Virus record (IMG/VR): IMGVR_UViG_3300020021_000009
Location: 1-62,352 of that record
Reading direction: 5' to 3' (one strand)
Origin: a virus
DNA length: 62,352 nucleotides
The notes under the pieces are model-generated. The model was not told the origin of the DNA. It ran no database searches and saw nothing but the letters and a program-made list of their open reading frames with translations. The position numbers and the translations under genes were made by a program. This document shows positions 54,044 to 61,765 of the stretch, piece after piece (position 1 is the first letter of the stretch; each line of letters opens with the position of its first letter).

Positions 54044-56074
54044 GTGAACGCCAAGACACCGAAGACACCGAAGGTCCCGACCGTGGACCTGGGCGACCGG
54101 GCCAAGCAGGTGCTCGCCCCCTGGGGGCTGGCCGTGGCCGCGATGCCCGTCTCCGTGGTGCTGCATGCGGCCTGGGGCGGGGACGCGGTCATGCAGGAGC
54201 TGATGGCGGGCGGCTCCGTCCTGCTCACCGGGGCCGTGCACACCACGTGGTCCCGGCGCCACGAGCACACCAGGCTGCTGGCCACGGTGTACACAGGCCT
54301 GGTCACGGGCTGGATCTCGGTCGGGACGGCGGTCAACCCGCTGTCCTCCGGGATGGTCAAGGCGTGGGAGTTCGGCGGGGCGCTGGCGTCCATCGTCTGG
54401 AACATCGCCTCTGCTGCGCACCGTGCGCCCCACGAGACCGACACGGCCTCCGGGAAGGCCGGCGACCTGGACCTGTCCACGGTGGGCGGGGCCCTGACCG
54501 GTGCCGTGGCCGACAAGGTACGGCGCAAGACCGGCCGACTGGAGGCAGACGTCCAGCTCAAGCCGGGTGAGACGGCGGAGGGGGTGGAGGGCGAGCGTGG
54601 CCGGATCGCGTCCCTGGCCAAGGTGGGTGCCGACCAGGTGACCGTCACCCCCAACCGCAAGCGGGCCGACCGGGTCATGCTCTCGTTCTCCGCCAGCCCC
54701 GATCAGCGCAAGGCCGTGCGCGGGTTCGTCCAGGGCGAGCTGGGCCGCTCCGTCGCGGACGCCCCGCTGGTCATCGGGCAGCGGGCGGACGGCTCCGACC
54801 TGGCCATATGGATGGTCGGCAACGACGACATGGACGACCCCCGGGCACTGGGCCACACACTCTGCACGGGCATGACCGGGTCCGGCAAGACCGAGACGAT
54901 CAACACACTCATCCTGCGGATCCGGGAGACCTGCGACATGGTCCCCGTGGTGGCCGACCCGGCGAAGTTCGAGCAGTCGTTCGGCACCATCGCGGACGCC
55001 TTGGAGATCGCGGCCAAGGGGCGGCAGCAGACGAACGCGCTGGTCCGGAACCTGCCCGCCGCCATCACCTACCGCTCGGAACTGCTCGGCACGCTGGAGC
55101 GGTCCGACGGGCTGTCCGGCGGCTACTCGCAATGGGTCCCCGAGTGCTGGACGCTGCACCGCATCCCGGCCGTGTTCGTCGATATCGAAGAGGCGACCGA
55201 CGTCCTGTCCACGGTCGATGACGAGTTCGACGACGCCATTCGCAAGGCACGGTCGGTGGGAATCCACCTGTGTGCCTCGCTCCAGACGGCGATCCACTCG
55301 AACATGGAGCGCAAGACCCGCGGACAGTTCTCCAACACGCTGTGCCACGGCTGCACCGAGGACCACGACGCGAAGTTCTCCCTGAACGCCAACACCCTGG
55401 CGGCCGGCGCGGACCCGACCAAGTGGCAGAACTCCTACCCCGGCAGCCTGTACGGGGAGTTGTTGGGGGTGCCGCCGGAGGAGTGGTCCATGGACGCCCG
55501 CGCCTACGGCGTGGAGCGCTCCGAGAAGCGGGCCGCGGTGGACACCTCGCGTCCGTTCTGGGCCCGCCTGGACCCGGGGACGGCCATGCGCCTGGGGGCG
55601 GGGATCGCGATGCCGGACGCCAAGGTGGTAGCCGGGCTGACTGCGGTCACCCGGGACCCGGCCCCGTCCCAGGAGGAGGTGTCCGTGTACGTGGACGACG
55701 ACCGGGAACCGGCGTTCGACCCGACCAGGGTTTCGGCAGAAGGAGGGGACATCGACGTGACCACACCCATCCCGGCCCCGGACCGCGACGGCCCGCGGGT
55801 CGTCCTGGCACCCGCGCGCACGGAACCGGTCGACTTCGAGGGGGCGTACCGGAAGATCAAACTGCGGCTGGCGAAGCTGGAGCAGGGCGGCCAGGACCAC
55901 ATCACGTACCAGGACATCGGGGACATTCAGGCGGAGTCCGGTGTCAGCCGGGGGTGGATGTACAAGGCGATGCGGCGACTGGAGGAGAACGGCCGCCTGG
56001 TCGCGGTGTCGGGGGCGGGAAAACCCCCGTACCGGATCGTCGCGAGGGAGCGGAACGGCACCGCTGTCGGTTAG
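54044..56074 (+). CDS. TraB/FtsK-type DNA translocase, 676 aa
   Basis: GTG after AAAGGAGGCGGACACC. N-terminal membrane part (hydrophobic helices in residues about 24-125). Motor domain: Walker A GMTGSGKT (276-283), Walker B PAVFVDIEEATD (375-386), then VGIHLCASLQTA (sensor-like). Residues about 605-668 form a winged helix (ITYQDIGDIQAESGVSRGWM). The architecture of membrane-anchored FtsK/SpoIIIE motor plus C-terminal wHTH is that of TraB of Streptomyces conjugative plasmids, which bind 8-bp repeats at clt. Predicted to move dsDNA across membranes or septa. Confidence 0.85.
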   Translation: MNAKTPKTPKVPTVDLGDRAKQVLAPWGLAVAAMPVSVVLHAAWGGDAVMQELMAGGSVLLTGAVHTTWSRRHEHTRLLATVYTGLVTGWISVGTAVNPLSSGMVKAWEFGGALASIVWNIASAAHRAPHETDTASGKAGDLDLSTVGGALTGAVADKVRRKTGRLEADVQLKPGETAEGVEGERGRIASLAKVGADQVTVTPNRKRADRVMLSFSASPDQRKAVRGFVQGELGRSVADAPLVIGQRADGSDLAIWMVGNDDMDDPRALGHTLCTGMTGSGKTETINTLILRIRETCDMVPVVADPAKFEQSFGTIADALEIAAKGRQQTNALVRNLPAAITYRSELLGTLERSDGLSGGYSQWVPECWTLHRIPAVFVDIEEATDVLSTVDDEFDDAIRKARSVGIHLCASLQTAIHSNMERKTRGQFSNTLCHGCTEDHDAKFSLNANTLAAGADPTKWQNSYPGSLYGELLGVPPEEWSMDARAYGVERSEKRAAVDTSRPFWARLDPGTAMRLGAGIAMPDAKVVAGLTAVTRDPAPSQEEVSVYVDDDREPAFDPTRVSAEGGDIDVTTPIPAPDRDGPRVVLAPARTEPVDFEGAYRKIKLRLAKLEQGGQDHITYQDIGDIQAESGVSRGWMYKAMRRLEENGRLVAVSGAGKPPYRIVARERNGTAVG

Positions 56075-56083
56075 CAGCGCCTG

Positions 56084-56246
56084 TGTCACGGGGCGTCACA
56101 GCCCCGTGTCACGGACGGTACCAACCGGTACAGATCAGCTGTAACAGGGACGCTGTCACGGGGCAGTGTCACGGCATGTCACGGGGCTCCGACCTTAGGG
56201 AGTCCTCGCGTGACGTCCCGCCCTGGACACGGGAACGATGTCACGG
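56084..56246 (+). repeat. Six direct TGTCACGG repeats, clt-like locus
   Basis: Copies of TGTCACGG at 56084, 56107, 56154, 56167, 56177 and 56239, all same orientation, spacings 23, 47, 13, 10 and 62 bp. They occupy the gap directly after the TraB-like gene. In Streptomyces plasmids the cis-acting clt locus beside traB contains 8-bp TraB recognition sequences in direct repeats. The match in repeat length, orientation and position is close; the sequence itself is not a known one to me. Confidence 0.85.
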
Positions 56247-56256
56247 AGGACTGATC

Positions 56257-56451
56257 ATGAGGAACACGATCGCGGCGGTGCACGCGGTGGCCATCCTTGT
56301 CTGGGTGCTGGTCGTCGGTACGGGACGGCTCACGGTGCCCGGCTTCCTGCTCTGGCTCGCGCTCTGCGCGGCCGGGGACCAGGCCCTGGTCTGGGCGCTC
56401 TGGCTCGGCTCCGGCCGCAAGGGTCCGTCCCCGAACCGGCGCTGGCGCTGA
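56257..56451 (+). CDS. Small membrane protein, two TM, 64 aa
   Basis: ATG after GGAGGACTGATC, in the last TGTCACGG copy's downstream. Two hydrophobic helices (residues about 5-22 and 28-48) and a basic tail (GRKGPSPNRRWR). Stop overlaps the next ATG (TGATG). Part of the plasmid-like module; possibly a spread (Spd-type) protein. Confidence 0.65.
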   Translation: MRNTIAAVHAVAILVWVLVVGTGRLTVPGFLLWLALCAAGDQALVWALWLGSGRKGPSPNRRWR

Positions 56452-56558
56452 TGGCTGGCCGCCGCCCCTCGTTCCTGGGGCTGTGGTCCGGCCGGCTGAT
56501 CGGCTGGATCGGTTTCGGGGACGCGGCACGCATCCTGTTCGAGCACCTGACGCACTGA
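56451..56558 (+). CDS. Small protein, 35 aa
   Basis: ATG sharing one base with the previous stop. Hydrophobic segment FLGLWSGRLIGWIGFGDAAR and no charged tail. Probable membrane-associated microprotein in the same module. Confidence 0.55.
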   Translation: MAGRRPSFLGLWSGRLIGWIGFGDAARILFEHLTH

Positions 56559-56571
56559 GAGAGGACGCACC

Positions 56572-57009
56572 ATGGAGCGTGACCCGACCTACGGGGAGGA
56601 GATCGCACGGCGCTGGCCGGACGTCGCCCCGTACCTGCCGCAGCGCAGCGGGGCGGGCGGGGACCAGGTGCACATCCACCTGCACCAGGCACCCGCCGTC
56701 CCGGATCAGAAGGTGTCGGCGGAGCAGCGGGGTTGGGACCTGCTGCACGCGATGGCGCCGTACCTGCTGATCGCGGGCCTGCTCGCGGTCATCGTCTGCG
56801 GGTCGCTGGCGATCCTGGCCTACGCGTTCACCATGGTCATGGCCATGCTGCTGGCGCTGGTCGCGAGTGCGGAGGCCCTGGCAGGGGCGGCGGTGGCGCT
56901 GGTCGTCGCCGTGGCCCTGGCCGCCGCGGGCATCGGCCACCTGGTCCACGGCGGGGGCACCACCGTGACCGGCAACCGGAACACGGTCAACGAGAGAAAG
57001 AGGAACTGA
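56572..57009 (+). CDS. SpdD-like membrane protein, 145 aa
   Basis: ATG after GAGAGGACGCACC. N-terminal soluble part with the His-rich stretch QVHIHLHQAP, then long hydrophobic helices (residues about 60-84 and 95-122). SpdD-type spread proteins of Streptomyces plasmids have a His/Pro-rich N-terminus followed by TM segments. A Gly/Thr-rich end (GGGTTVTGNRNTVNERKRN) follows. Likely part of the TraB-associated membrane set. Confidence 0.65.
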   Translation: MERDPTYGEEIARRWPDVAPYLPQRSGAGGDQVHIHLHQAPAVPDQKVSAEQRGWDLLHAMAPYLLIAGLLAVIVCGSLAILAYAFTMVMAMLLALVASAEALAGAAVALVVAVALAAAGIGHLVHGGGTTVTGNRNTVNERKRN

Positions 57010-57010
57010 C

Positions 57011-57244
57011 ATGACATGGGTGACGAGCGGGGACAGTGCGGCGGTCAACCTGGACCGGGTGGCCGTCCTCGGAGTGCGGAACACGGGCGAGGACGAGTAC
57101 CAGATCGGTGTCTTCGCCAGTGAGGACGACGTGGCCGGCGACGCACTGCTGTACCTGACCGGGACGTGGGCCACGCTGGCGGACGCGCAGACGGTACTGA
57201 CCCGTCTCGTCAACGCGGTGGACCCGTCCGCGTACGCCTCATGA
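57011..57244 (+). CDS. Hypothetical protein, 77 aa
   Basis: ATG after GAGAAAGAGGAACTGAC. Small beta/alpha protein with an acidic middle (NTGEDEYQIGVFASEDD). Coupled to the next glycosyltransferase by an overlap (ATGA). Unknown. Confidence 0.65.
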   Translation: MTWVTSGDSAAVNLDRVAVLGVRNTGEDEYQIGVFASEDDVAGDALLYLTGTWATLADAQTVLTRLVNAVDPSAYAS

Positions 57245-57921
57245 TCGACGTGCTGGTCCCGTCCAGGGGCCGTCCGGAGATGCTGGTCCGGTCCCTGCAC
57301 TCCCTGTTCACCACGGCAGCGGACCCGCGCAGCGTCCGTTGCCACGTGGCCGTGGACAACGACGACCGGGCCACGGAGGACGTGGTCCGGTACCTGGCAG
57401 GGAGCCTGGAACCGGGGGCGGTCACCCTGACCGTCTCCGAGCGGCACGGCTACGCAGGACTGCACCACTACTACAACACCCTGGCCATGCGCGGCAGCGG
57501 TGACTGGCTGCTGCTGTGGAACGACGACGCGTTCATGCAGACCACCACCTGGGACATGGCCCTGGACGTCCACATGCCTGCGGGCGTCCTGGTGGCCGAC
57601 CTCCAGTCGGCCCACTCCCCCGGTCTGTGCTGCTTCCCGGCCGTGCGCCGGGAGGCGGTGGAGGCGCTGGGGTTCTTCGCCACGGACAACCCGCACTGCG
57701 ACACGCTGTGGCAGGACATCGGCCGGGCCACGGGCACGATCGCGGCAGTCCCGGTCCACGTGCTCCACGACCGTCCCGACCTGACCGGCCGGGCACCCGA
57801 CGCCACCTGGACCGAGGGCCGCGCCGGTACCCACGGCGCGGACTACGGGGGCTCCCCCCACCAGGCCCAGGTACTGCACGCCATAGCGACCATCAGGAAG
57901 GCATTCCCGTGCGCGCTCTGA
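57241..57921 (+). CDS. Glyc​osyltransferase-like (GT-A), 226 aa
   Basis: ATG in an ATGA overlap. IDVLVPSRGRPEMLVRSLHS is a GT-A nucleotide fold; LLLWNDDAFM has the DxD-like acidic pair (Asp-Asp). C-terminal half contains CCFPAVRREAVEAL. Related to the 51202 and 60043 products. It heads the sugar cassette. Confidence 0.75.
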   Translation: MIDVLVPSRGRPEMLVRSLHSLFTTAADPRSVRCHVAVDNDDRATEDVVRYLAGSLEPGAVTLTVSERHGYAGLHHYYNTLAMRGSGDWLLLWNDDAFMQTTTWDMALDVHMPAGVLVADLQSAHSPGLCCFPAVRREAVEALGFFATDNPHCDTLWQDIGRATGTIAAVPVHVLHDRPDLTGRAPDATWTEGRAGTHGADYGGSPHQAQVLHAIATIRKAFPCAL

Positions 57922-58826
57922 TCTTCGGCGGTTCCGGATTCGTCGGCCGCCATCTGGCCGCGACCCTGACCGGGGGCGAGCACCGGGTCAGGGTGTTCGA
58001 CAGGGCCGACCACCCGGGGGACGACGTCCGGGACCCGGACGCGGTCACCGACGTGGTGCGCCGGTTCGAGCCGGACCAGGTCTACCACCTGGCCGCGATC
58101 TCCTGGCCCGGCGAGTCCCTGTCCGACCCCCGGCACACGATGGACGTCAACGTGACCGGGACGCTCAACGTCCTGGAGGCGGTCCGGGTCACCGGCTCCC
58201 GCGCGCGCGTGCTGATCGCGGGCACCTCCGAGGAGTACGGCTACGGGGAGCGGCCCGGATCGAACGAGATCACGGAGGGGACGGCCTGCGCACCGACCAC
58301 GGTCTACGGGGTGTCCAAGCTGGCGGCCACCACCCTGGGCCAGGTCTACGCCCAGCGGTACGGCATGCACGTCGTGAGTACCCGGGCCTGGAACCACACC
58401 GGTCCCGGCCGGCAGGCGGTCAACGCAGAGTCCGCGTTCGCCTGCCGCATCGTCGCGGTGGAGCGGGGCGAGGCGGACAGTGTTCCGCACGGGGACCTGT
58501 CCGCCGTCCGGAACTGGACCGACGCCCGGGACGTGGTCCGCGCGTACCGGCGGCTGCTGGACCCGAAGGGGGAGGCGACCCCGGGGATCTACAACGTGTG
58601 CTCGGAGGAGAACCTGCCCCTGTCCGAAATCATGGACCTGCTGTTGGAGCAGTCCTCCGTCGGTCCTGCCGACCTCCGGCTGGACCCCGCCCTGGTTTTC
58701 CCGTCCCCGTGGGGTATGTGGCCGCAGCCGTCTGCGGAGAAACTGCGGGAGATCACCGGATGGACCCCGAAGATCCCGCTGGACCAGACCCTGTCCGAAC
58801 TGCTCACCTACTGGAGGAACCGATGA
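57909..58826 (+). CDS. NAD-dependent epimerase/dehydratase (sugar), 305 aa
   Basis: GTG overlapping the previous end by 13 nt. Rossmann GGSGFVG (7-13), catalytic YGVSK (Tyr133, Lys137) preceded by GTSEEYGYG (Ser/Thr of the triad), and RAWNHTGPG (159-167), the signature of GDP-mannose 4,6-dehydratase/reductase-like SDR enzymes. Converts a nucleotide sugar (probably GDP- or CDP-linked) to a deoxy or epimerised form. Supplies substrate to the neighbouring transferases. Confidence 0.85.
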   Translation: MRALIFGGSGFVGRHLAATLTGGEHRVRVFDRADHPGDDVRDPDAVTDVVRRFEPDQVYHLAAISWPGESLSDPRHTMDVNVTGTLNVLEAVRVTGSRARVLIAGTSEEYGYGERPGSNEITEGTACAPTTVYGVSKLAATTLGQVYAQRYGMHVVSTRAWNHTGPGRQAVNAESAFACRIVAVERGEADSVPHGDLSAVRNWTDARDVVRAYRRLLDPKGEATPGIYNVCSEENLPLSEIMDLLLEQSSVGPADLRLDPALVFPSPWGMWPQPSAEKLREITGWTPKIPLDQTLSELLTYWRNR

Positions 58827-60046
58827 TCTGCCGGAGCTGCGGGAGTGGGTCCCTGACCCGGGTCCTGGACCTGGGACTGCACCGCCTTCCCGACTTCCCG
58901 ACACCGCAGGACTACGCGGCCGACACCGGGCAGACCGACGTCCACCCGTTGTCCCTGGTGATCTGCGCCGGCTGCACCCTGGTCCAGTTGGAGCAGACGA
59001 CACCGCGGGGGCTGCTCTACCACGACCGCTACGGGTTCCGGTCGGGGACCAACGAGGCAGTCCGCGCGGACCTGACCGACGTCGTGAACTACGCCCGGAC
59101 CGTGGTCCCGGACGCGAGAACCTGGCTGGACATCGCGTGCAACGACGGCACGCTGCTGTCCAACGTGCCGCCCACAGTGTGGCGGGTCGGGGTGGACCCC
59201 CTGTCCCAGCTCGCCCCGCAGGCGCGCCGGTTCGCGGACCGGGTCGTGTCCGACTACTTCTCCCCGCGGCTGCGGCACGTCGGCAACACGGCGTTCGACG
59301 TGGTCACGTCGGTGTCCATGTTCTACGACCTGGACGACCCGAACGCGTTCGCGGCCGGGGTGGCGGAGGTGCTCGCCCCCGGCGGGGCATGGGTGGTCCA
59401 GCAGAACTACGCGCTGGACATGGTCCGGTCACTGGCGGTGGACAACATCTGCCACGAGCACGTGACGTACTGGTCCGTGACCAGCATGGTGCCGCTGCTG
59501 GCCGCCCACGGGCTGGAGGTCAACGACGTCACATACAGCACGGTCAACGGGGGCTGCTTCCGGACCCTGGTCTCCCACCGGGGGGAGCGGCCGGTCAGCG
59601 CGTCCGTGGCCGACGCGCTGGAGCGGGAGGCGGCGGCAGGGCTGTGGAACCCGGTGACGTGGGACACCTTCGGGGAGCGGGTCCGGGCGGAGCTCGGCAA
59701 GCTCCAGCGGTTCCTGTCCGCGGTCACCGACCGCGGCAAGACCGTGGACCTGTACGGGGCGAGCACCCGGGGCGGGACCTTCCTCCAGATGATCGGAGCA
59801 GGCCCGTCGGTCCTGCGACAGGCGGTGGAGCGGAGCCCGGACAAGGTGGGGAAGGTGATGGCGGCGACCGGCCTGCCGATCGTCGGCGAGGACGTGATGC
59901 GGGCGGACCCGCCGGACTACCTGTTGGTGTCGCCGTGGTTCTTCCGGGACGTGTTCCTGGTCCGCGAGCGCGCGTACCTGGAGGCGGGCGGGACCATGGT
60001 GTTCCCACTGCCGCAGTTCGACATGGTCACAGGGTCCCCGTCATGA
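58823..60046 (+). CDS. Sugar C-methyltransferase (TylCIII/Methyltransf_13-14 type), 407 aa
   Basis: ATG (or second ATG) in an overlap. N-terminal zinc site Cys3, Cys6, Cys48, Cys51 (MICRSCGSGS, CAGCTLVQ). SAM motif LDIACNDGTLL (residues 102-112). C-terminal third has VDLYGASTRGGTFLQMIG and LLVSPWFF, as in C-methyltransferases of deoxysugar pathways. Adds methyl to a keto-sugar made by the epimerase. Confidence 0.8.
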   Translation: MICRSCGSGSLTRVLDLGLHRLPDFPTPQDYAADTGQTDVHPLSLVICAGCTLVQLEQTTPRGLLYHDRYGFRSGTNEAVRADLTDVVNYARTVVPDARTWLDIACNDGTLLSNVPPTVWRVGVDPLSQLAPQARRFADRVVSDYFSPRLRHVGNTAFDVVTSVSMFYDLDDPNAFAAGVAEVLAPGGAWVVQQNYALDMVRSLAVDNICHEHVTYWSVTSMVPLLAAHGLEVNDVTYSTVNGGCFRTLVSHRGERPVSASVADALEREAAAGLWNPVTWDTFGERVRAELGKLQRFLSAVTDRGKTVDLYGASTRGGTFLQMIGAGPSVLRQAVERSPDKVGKVMAATGLPIVGEDVMRADPPDYLLVSPWFFRDVFLVRERAYLEAGGTMVFPLPQFDMVTGSPS

Positions 60047-60630
60047 GCCTGCGTCCCGGCGTCACGGTCGTCGTCCCGGTTCACCCGCCCCGGTTCCACA
60101 CCACGCTGGACCGGGCACTGCGCAGCGTGTGGGAGCAGCAGGCACCGCCGGCCGCGGTCGTCGTGGAGGTCGACCACTCGCATGCCGGGGCGGCCGTGAC
60201 CCGGAACCGGGGCCTGGCAGCAGTGCAGACGGAGTGGGTGGCGTTCCTGGACAGCGACGACCAGCTGAGACCGGCACACCTGCGGCGGTTGACCGAGCAC
60301 CAGCGGGACACGGGGGCTGACCTGGTCTACCCATGGTTCGACGTCGTGAACGGGTGGGACCCGTTCCCGGACCGGTTCGGGGTGCCGTTCGACCCGGCGG
60401 TGCTGCGGGAGCGGAACACGGTCCCGGTCACGGTGCTGGCGCGCACGTCCCTGATCAGGGACGTGGCCGGGGGCTTCCGCCCGAAGGGCCCGCCGGACAA
60501 CCCCTGCGACGACTGGGGCTGCTGGGATGAAATGGTCACAGCGGGGGCACAGTTCAGCCACCTGCCGGAGCGGACCTGGCTCTGGTGGTGGGCCACGGGC
60601 AACACGTCCGGACGCGGTGACGTCTGGTAG
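60043..60630 (+). CDS. Glycosyltransferase family 2-like, 195 aa
   Basis: ATG in an ATGA overlap. VTVVVPVHPPRFHTTLDRAL opens the GT-A fold, TRNRGLAA follows, and LDSDDQLRP is the DxD metal site (Asp-Ser-Asp-Asp). Ends WLWWWATGNTSGRGDVW, a hydrophobic tail. Likely the transferase acting on the product of the two upstream enzymes. Confidence 0.8.
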   Translation: MSLRPGVTVVVPVHPPRFHTTLDRALRSVWEQQAPPAAVVVEVDHSHAGAAVTRNRGLAAVQTEWVAFLDSDDQLRPAHLRRLTEHQRDTGADLVYPWFDVVNGWDPFPDRFGVPFDPAVLRERNTVPVTVLARTSLIRDVAGGFRPKGPPDNPCDDWGCWDEMVTAGAQFSHLPERTWLWWWATGNTSGRGDVW

Positions 60631-60671
60631 CGGGACACTACAACCGGCAGTACAGACAGAGGGAGAACACC

Positions 60672-60779
60672 ATGCTCAGTGTCATCTTCGACGGCGTCCG
60701 GATCGTCATCCTGTCCCCGTGGTTCGGCCGGTTCGCCCAGGCCGCGCACCATGCGGCGGTGATCGGACTGCACCGGTAG
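60672..60779 (+). CDS. Small hydrophobic protein, 35 aa
   Basis: ATG after GAGGGAGAACACC. Product MLSVIFDGVRIVILSPWFGR... mostly hydrophobic with two His at the end. A terminator follows at once. Unknown. Confidence 0.6.
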   Translation: MLSVIFDGVRIVILSPWFGRFAQAAHHAAVIGLHR

Positions 60780-60791
60780 GACAGCGGGACA

Positions 60792-60825
60792 GGGGGCCGG
60801 GCCGAAGAATCATGGTCCGGCCCCC
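60792..60825 (+). terminator. Strong hairpin terminator ending the sugar cassette
   Basis: 12-bp stem GGGGGCCGGGCC/GGTCCGGCCCCC (one G-U) with a 10-nt loop. It is followed 9 nt later by the TTGACA promoter. Confidence 0.8.
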
Positions 60826-60834
60826 TGGCACGTG

Positions 60835-60872
60835 TTGACACCGGGGCCGGATAGCGATTTAATTAAATCAGT
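60835..60872 (+). promoter_or_regulatory. Promoter TTGACA-17 bp-TTTAAT with AT-rich operator, site 11
   Basis: TTGACA (60835-60840), 17-bp spacer, TTTAAT (60858-60863) as part of GATTTAATTAAATCAGT (60856-60872). The best sigma-70/HrdB-type promoter in the window; the palindrome overlaps the -10 and likely start site. Drives the gene at 60905. Confidence 0.85.
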
Positions 60873-60904
60873 CGGGAAGCGCAGGACGAACCAGGGAGCA
60901 CATC

Positions 60905-61153
60905 ATGGACTACCCCACCGGAACACCGAAGACGCTCACAGAGCTGTTCGATCAGGTGGCCGCCCGGGGTGGCGAAGTTCTATCCGAGGGTGACCGGATG
61001 TGGACCGTCTCCCTGCCGCGTCGATTCCGGGACGTGGAGGGGAACGTCAGCGTCCGCCAGGTGAACATCTGCCAGGTCGGCTACTACGTCCGTGACGGAC
61101 GCGCTCGGGTCAGCAAGGGAGTCCACAAGATCCGCGAGGCCATGGCCGTCTGA
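60905..61153 (+). CDS. Hypothetical protein, 82 aa
   Basis: ATG after AGGGAGCACATC. Small protein with FDQVAARGGEVLSEGDRM and a beta-rich second half (VRQVNICQVGYYVR). First gene of the right-end unit. Unknown. Confidence 0.65.
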   Translation: MDYPTGTPKTLTELFDQVAARGGEVLSEGDRMWTVSLPRRFRDVEGNVSVRQVNICQVGYYVRDGRARVSKGVHKIREAMAV

Positions 61154-61454
61154 CCCACCGCACAGCTAGCCCGAACGCGTAAGCCGGGGACCGCATCCGG
61201 CCGGGCACGCTACCGCCGACGGGCGGGGAGCTGGAGTCCACCGGGCACGGTGGATACGCCGTTATCGCGGGAGCCCGACCAACCTGCCTCTGTGGAGGTG
61301 AGCGGAAGGGGGTGCGGGGTTCGATTCCCCGCAGCGGTTCGCCTGACCGGAGCGGAGTACCTGGCCCCGGCCCGACGCCTGCCGGCGATCGGGAGACCGG
61401 GAAGGGTCGGAGGCGGAAACCTCCGCACCACAGACCGAGAGAGGACCCGCCGAC
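61154..61454 (+). ncRNA. About 300 nt structured non-coding region with a tRNA T-arm
   Basis: No convincing ORF. Contains the T-arm sequence GGTTCGATTCC inside a CGGGG-TTCGATT-CCCCG stem (61315-61331), followed by CAGCGGT that pairs with ACCGCCG (61212) or GCCGTTA (61258). Also hairpins TCCACCG-GGCA-CGGTGGA (61237-61254) and GCCTC-TGTG-GAGGT (61286-61299). It does not fold as a standard tRNA. Possibly a degenerate tRNA, an interrupted tRNA, or another structured RNA. Confidence 0.45.
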
Positions 61455-61652
61455 ATGATGAAGCCCCCGACCCAGACCGTGCCGCAGGACGCGGCCACGT
61501 TCGCGTTCTACCTGCTGGACCAGGTGGTGGACTACCTGGACCACAACGACCCGAAGTACTCCCGCGTGTCGCTGGCCATGCAGATGCTGAACGGCAGCCT
61601 GACCGTCGCCCAGGCACTGGACTACGCGAGCGACATCACGGACGCCGGCTGA
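61455..61652 (+). CDS. Hypothetical protein, 65 aa
   Basis: ATG after GAGAGGACCCGCCGAC; a second ATG follows. Helical acidic protein (FYLLDQVVDYLDHNDPKYSR). Overlaps the next ATG by one base (TGATG). Unknown. Confidence 0.65.
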   Translation: MMKPPTQTVPQDAATFAFYLLDQVVDYLDHNDPKYSRVSLAMQMLNGSLTVAQALDYASDITDAG

Positions 61653-61744
61653 TGAGCCGGCACCGCCGCACCGTCTTCGGACAGCCCGTGTTCTGGGCCC
61701 TGTTCGCGGCCGTGATGGCCGTCCTCATCCTGATCAACCTCTGA
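61652..61744 (+). CDS. Small single-pass membrane protein, 30 aa
   Basis: ATG overlapping the previous stop. Basic N-terminus (MSRHRRTVFG) followed by one membrane helix (VFWALFAAVMAVLILINL). Its last codons and stop lie in the 36-bp repeat copy B. Unknown. Confidence 0.6.
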   Translation: MSRHRRTVFGQPVFWALFAAVMAVLILINL

Positions 61745-61765
61745 CCCGGAAGGATCATAGTGACC
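61730..61765 (+). repeat. 36-bp direct repeat, copy B
   Basis: Matches 204-239 at 35 of 36 positions. Contains the ribosome-binding site and GTG of the Ala-rich repeat gene. With copy A it flanks that gene in a circular genome, so recombination could delete it. Confidence 0.95.

Noticed and set aside
61258-61339. A standard tRNA gene around the T-arm at 61315
   Set aside because: No anticodon stem with a seven-base loop or acceptable D arm could be found in any register, so only a tRNA-like element is claimed.
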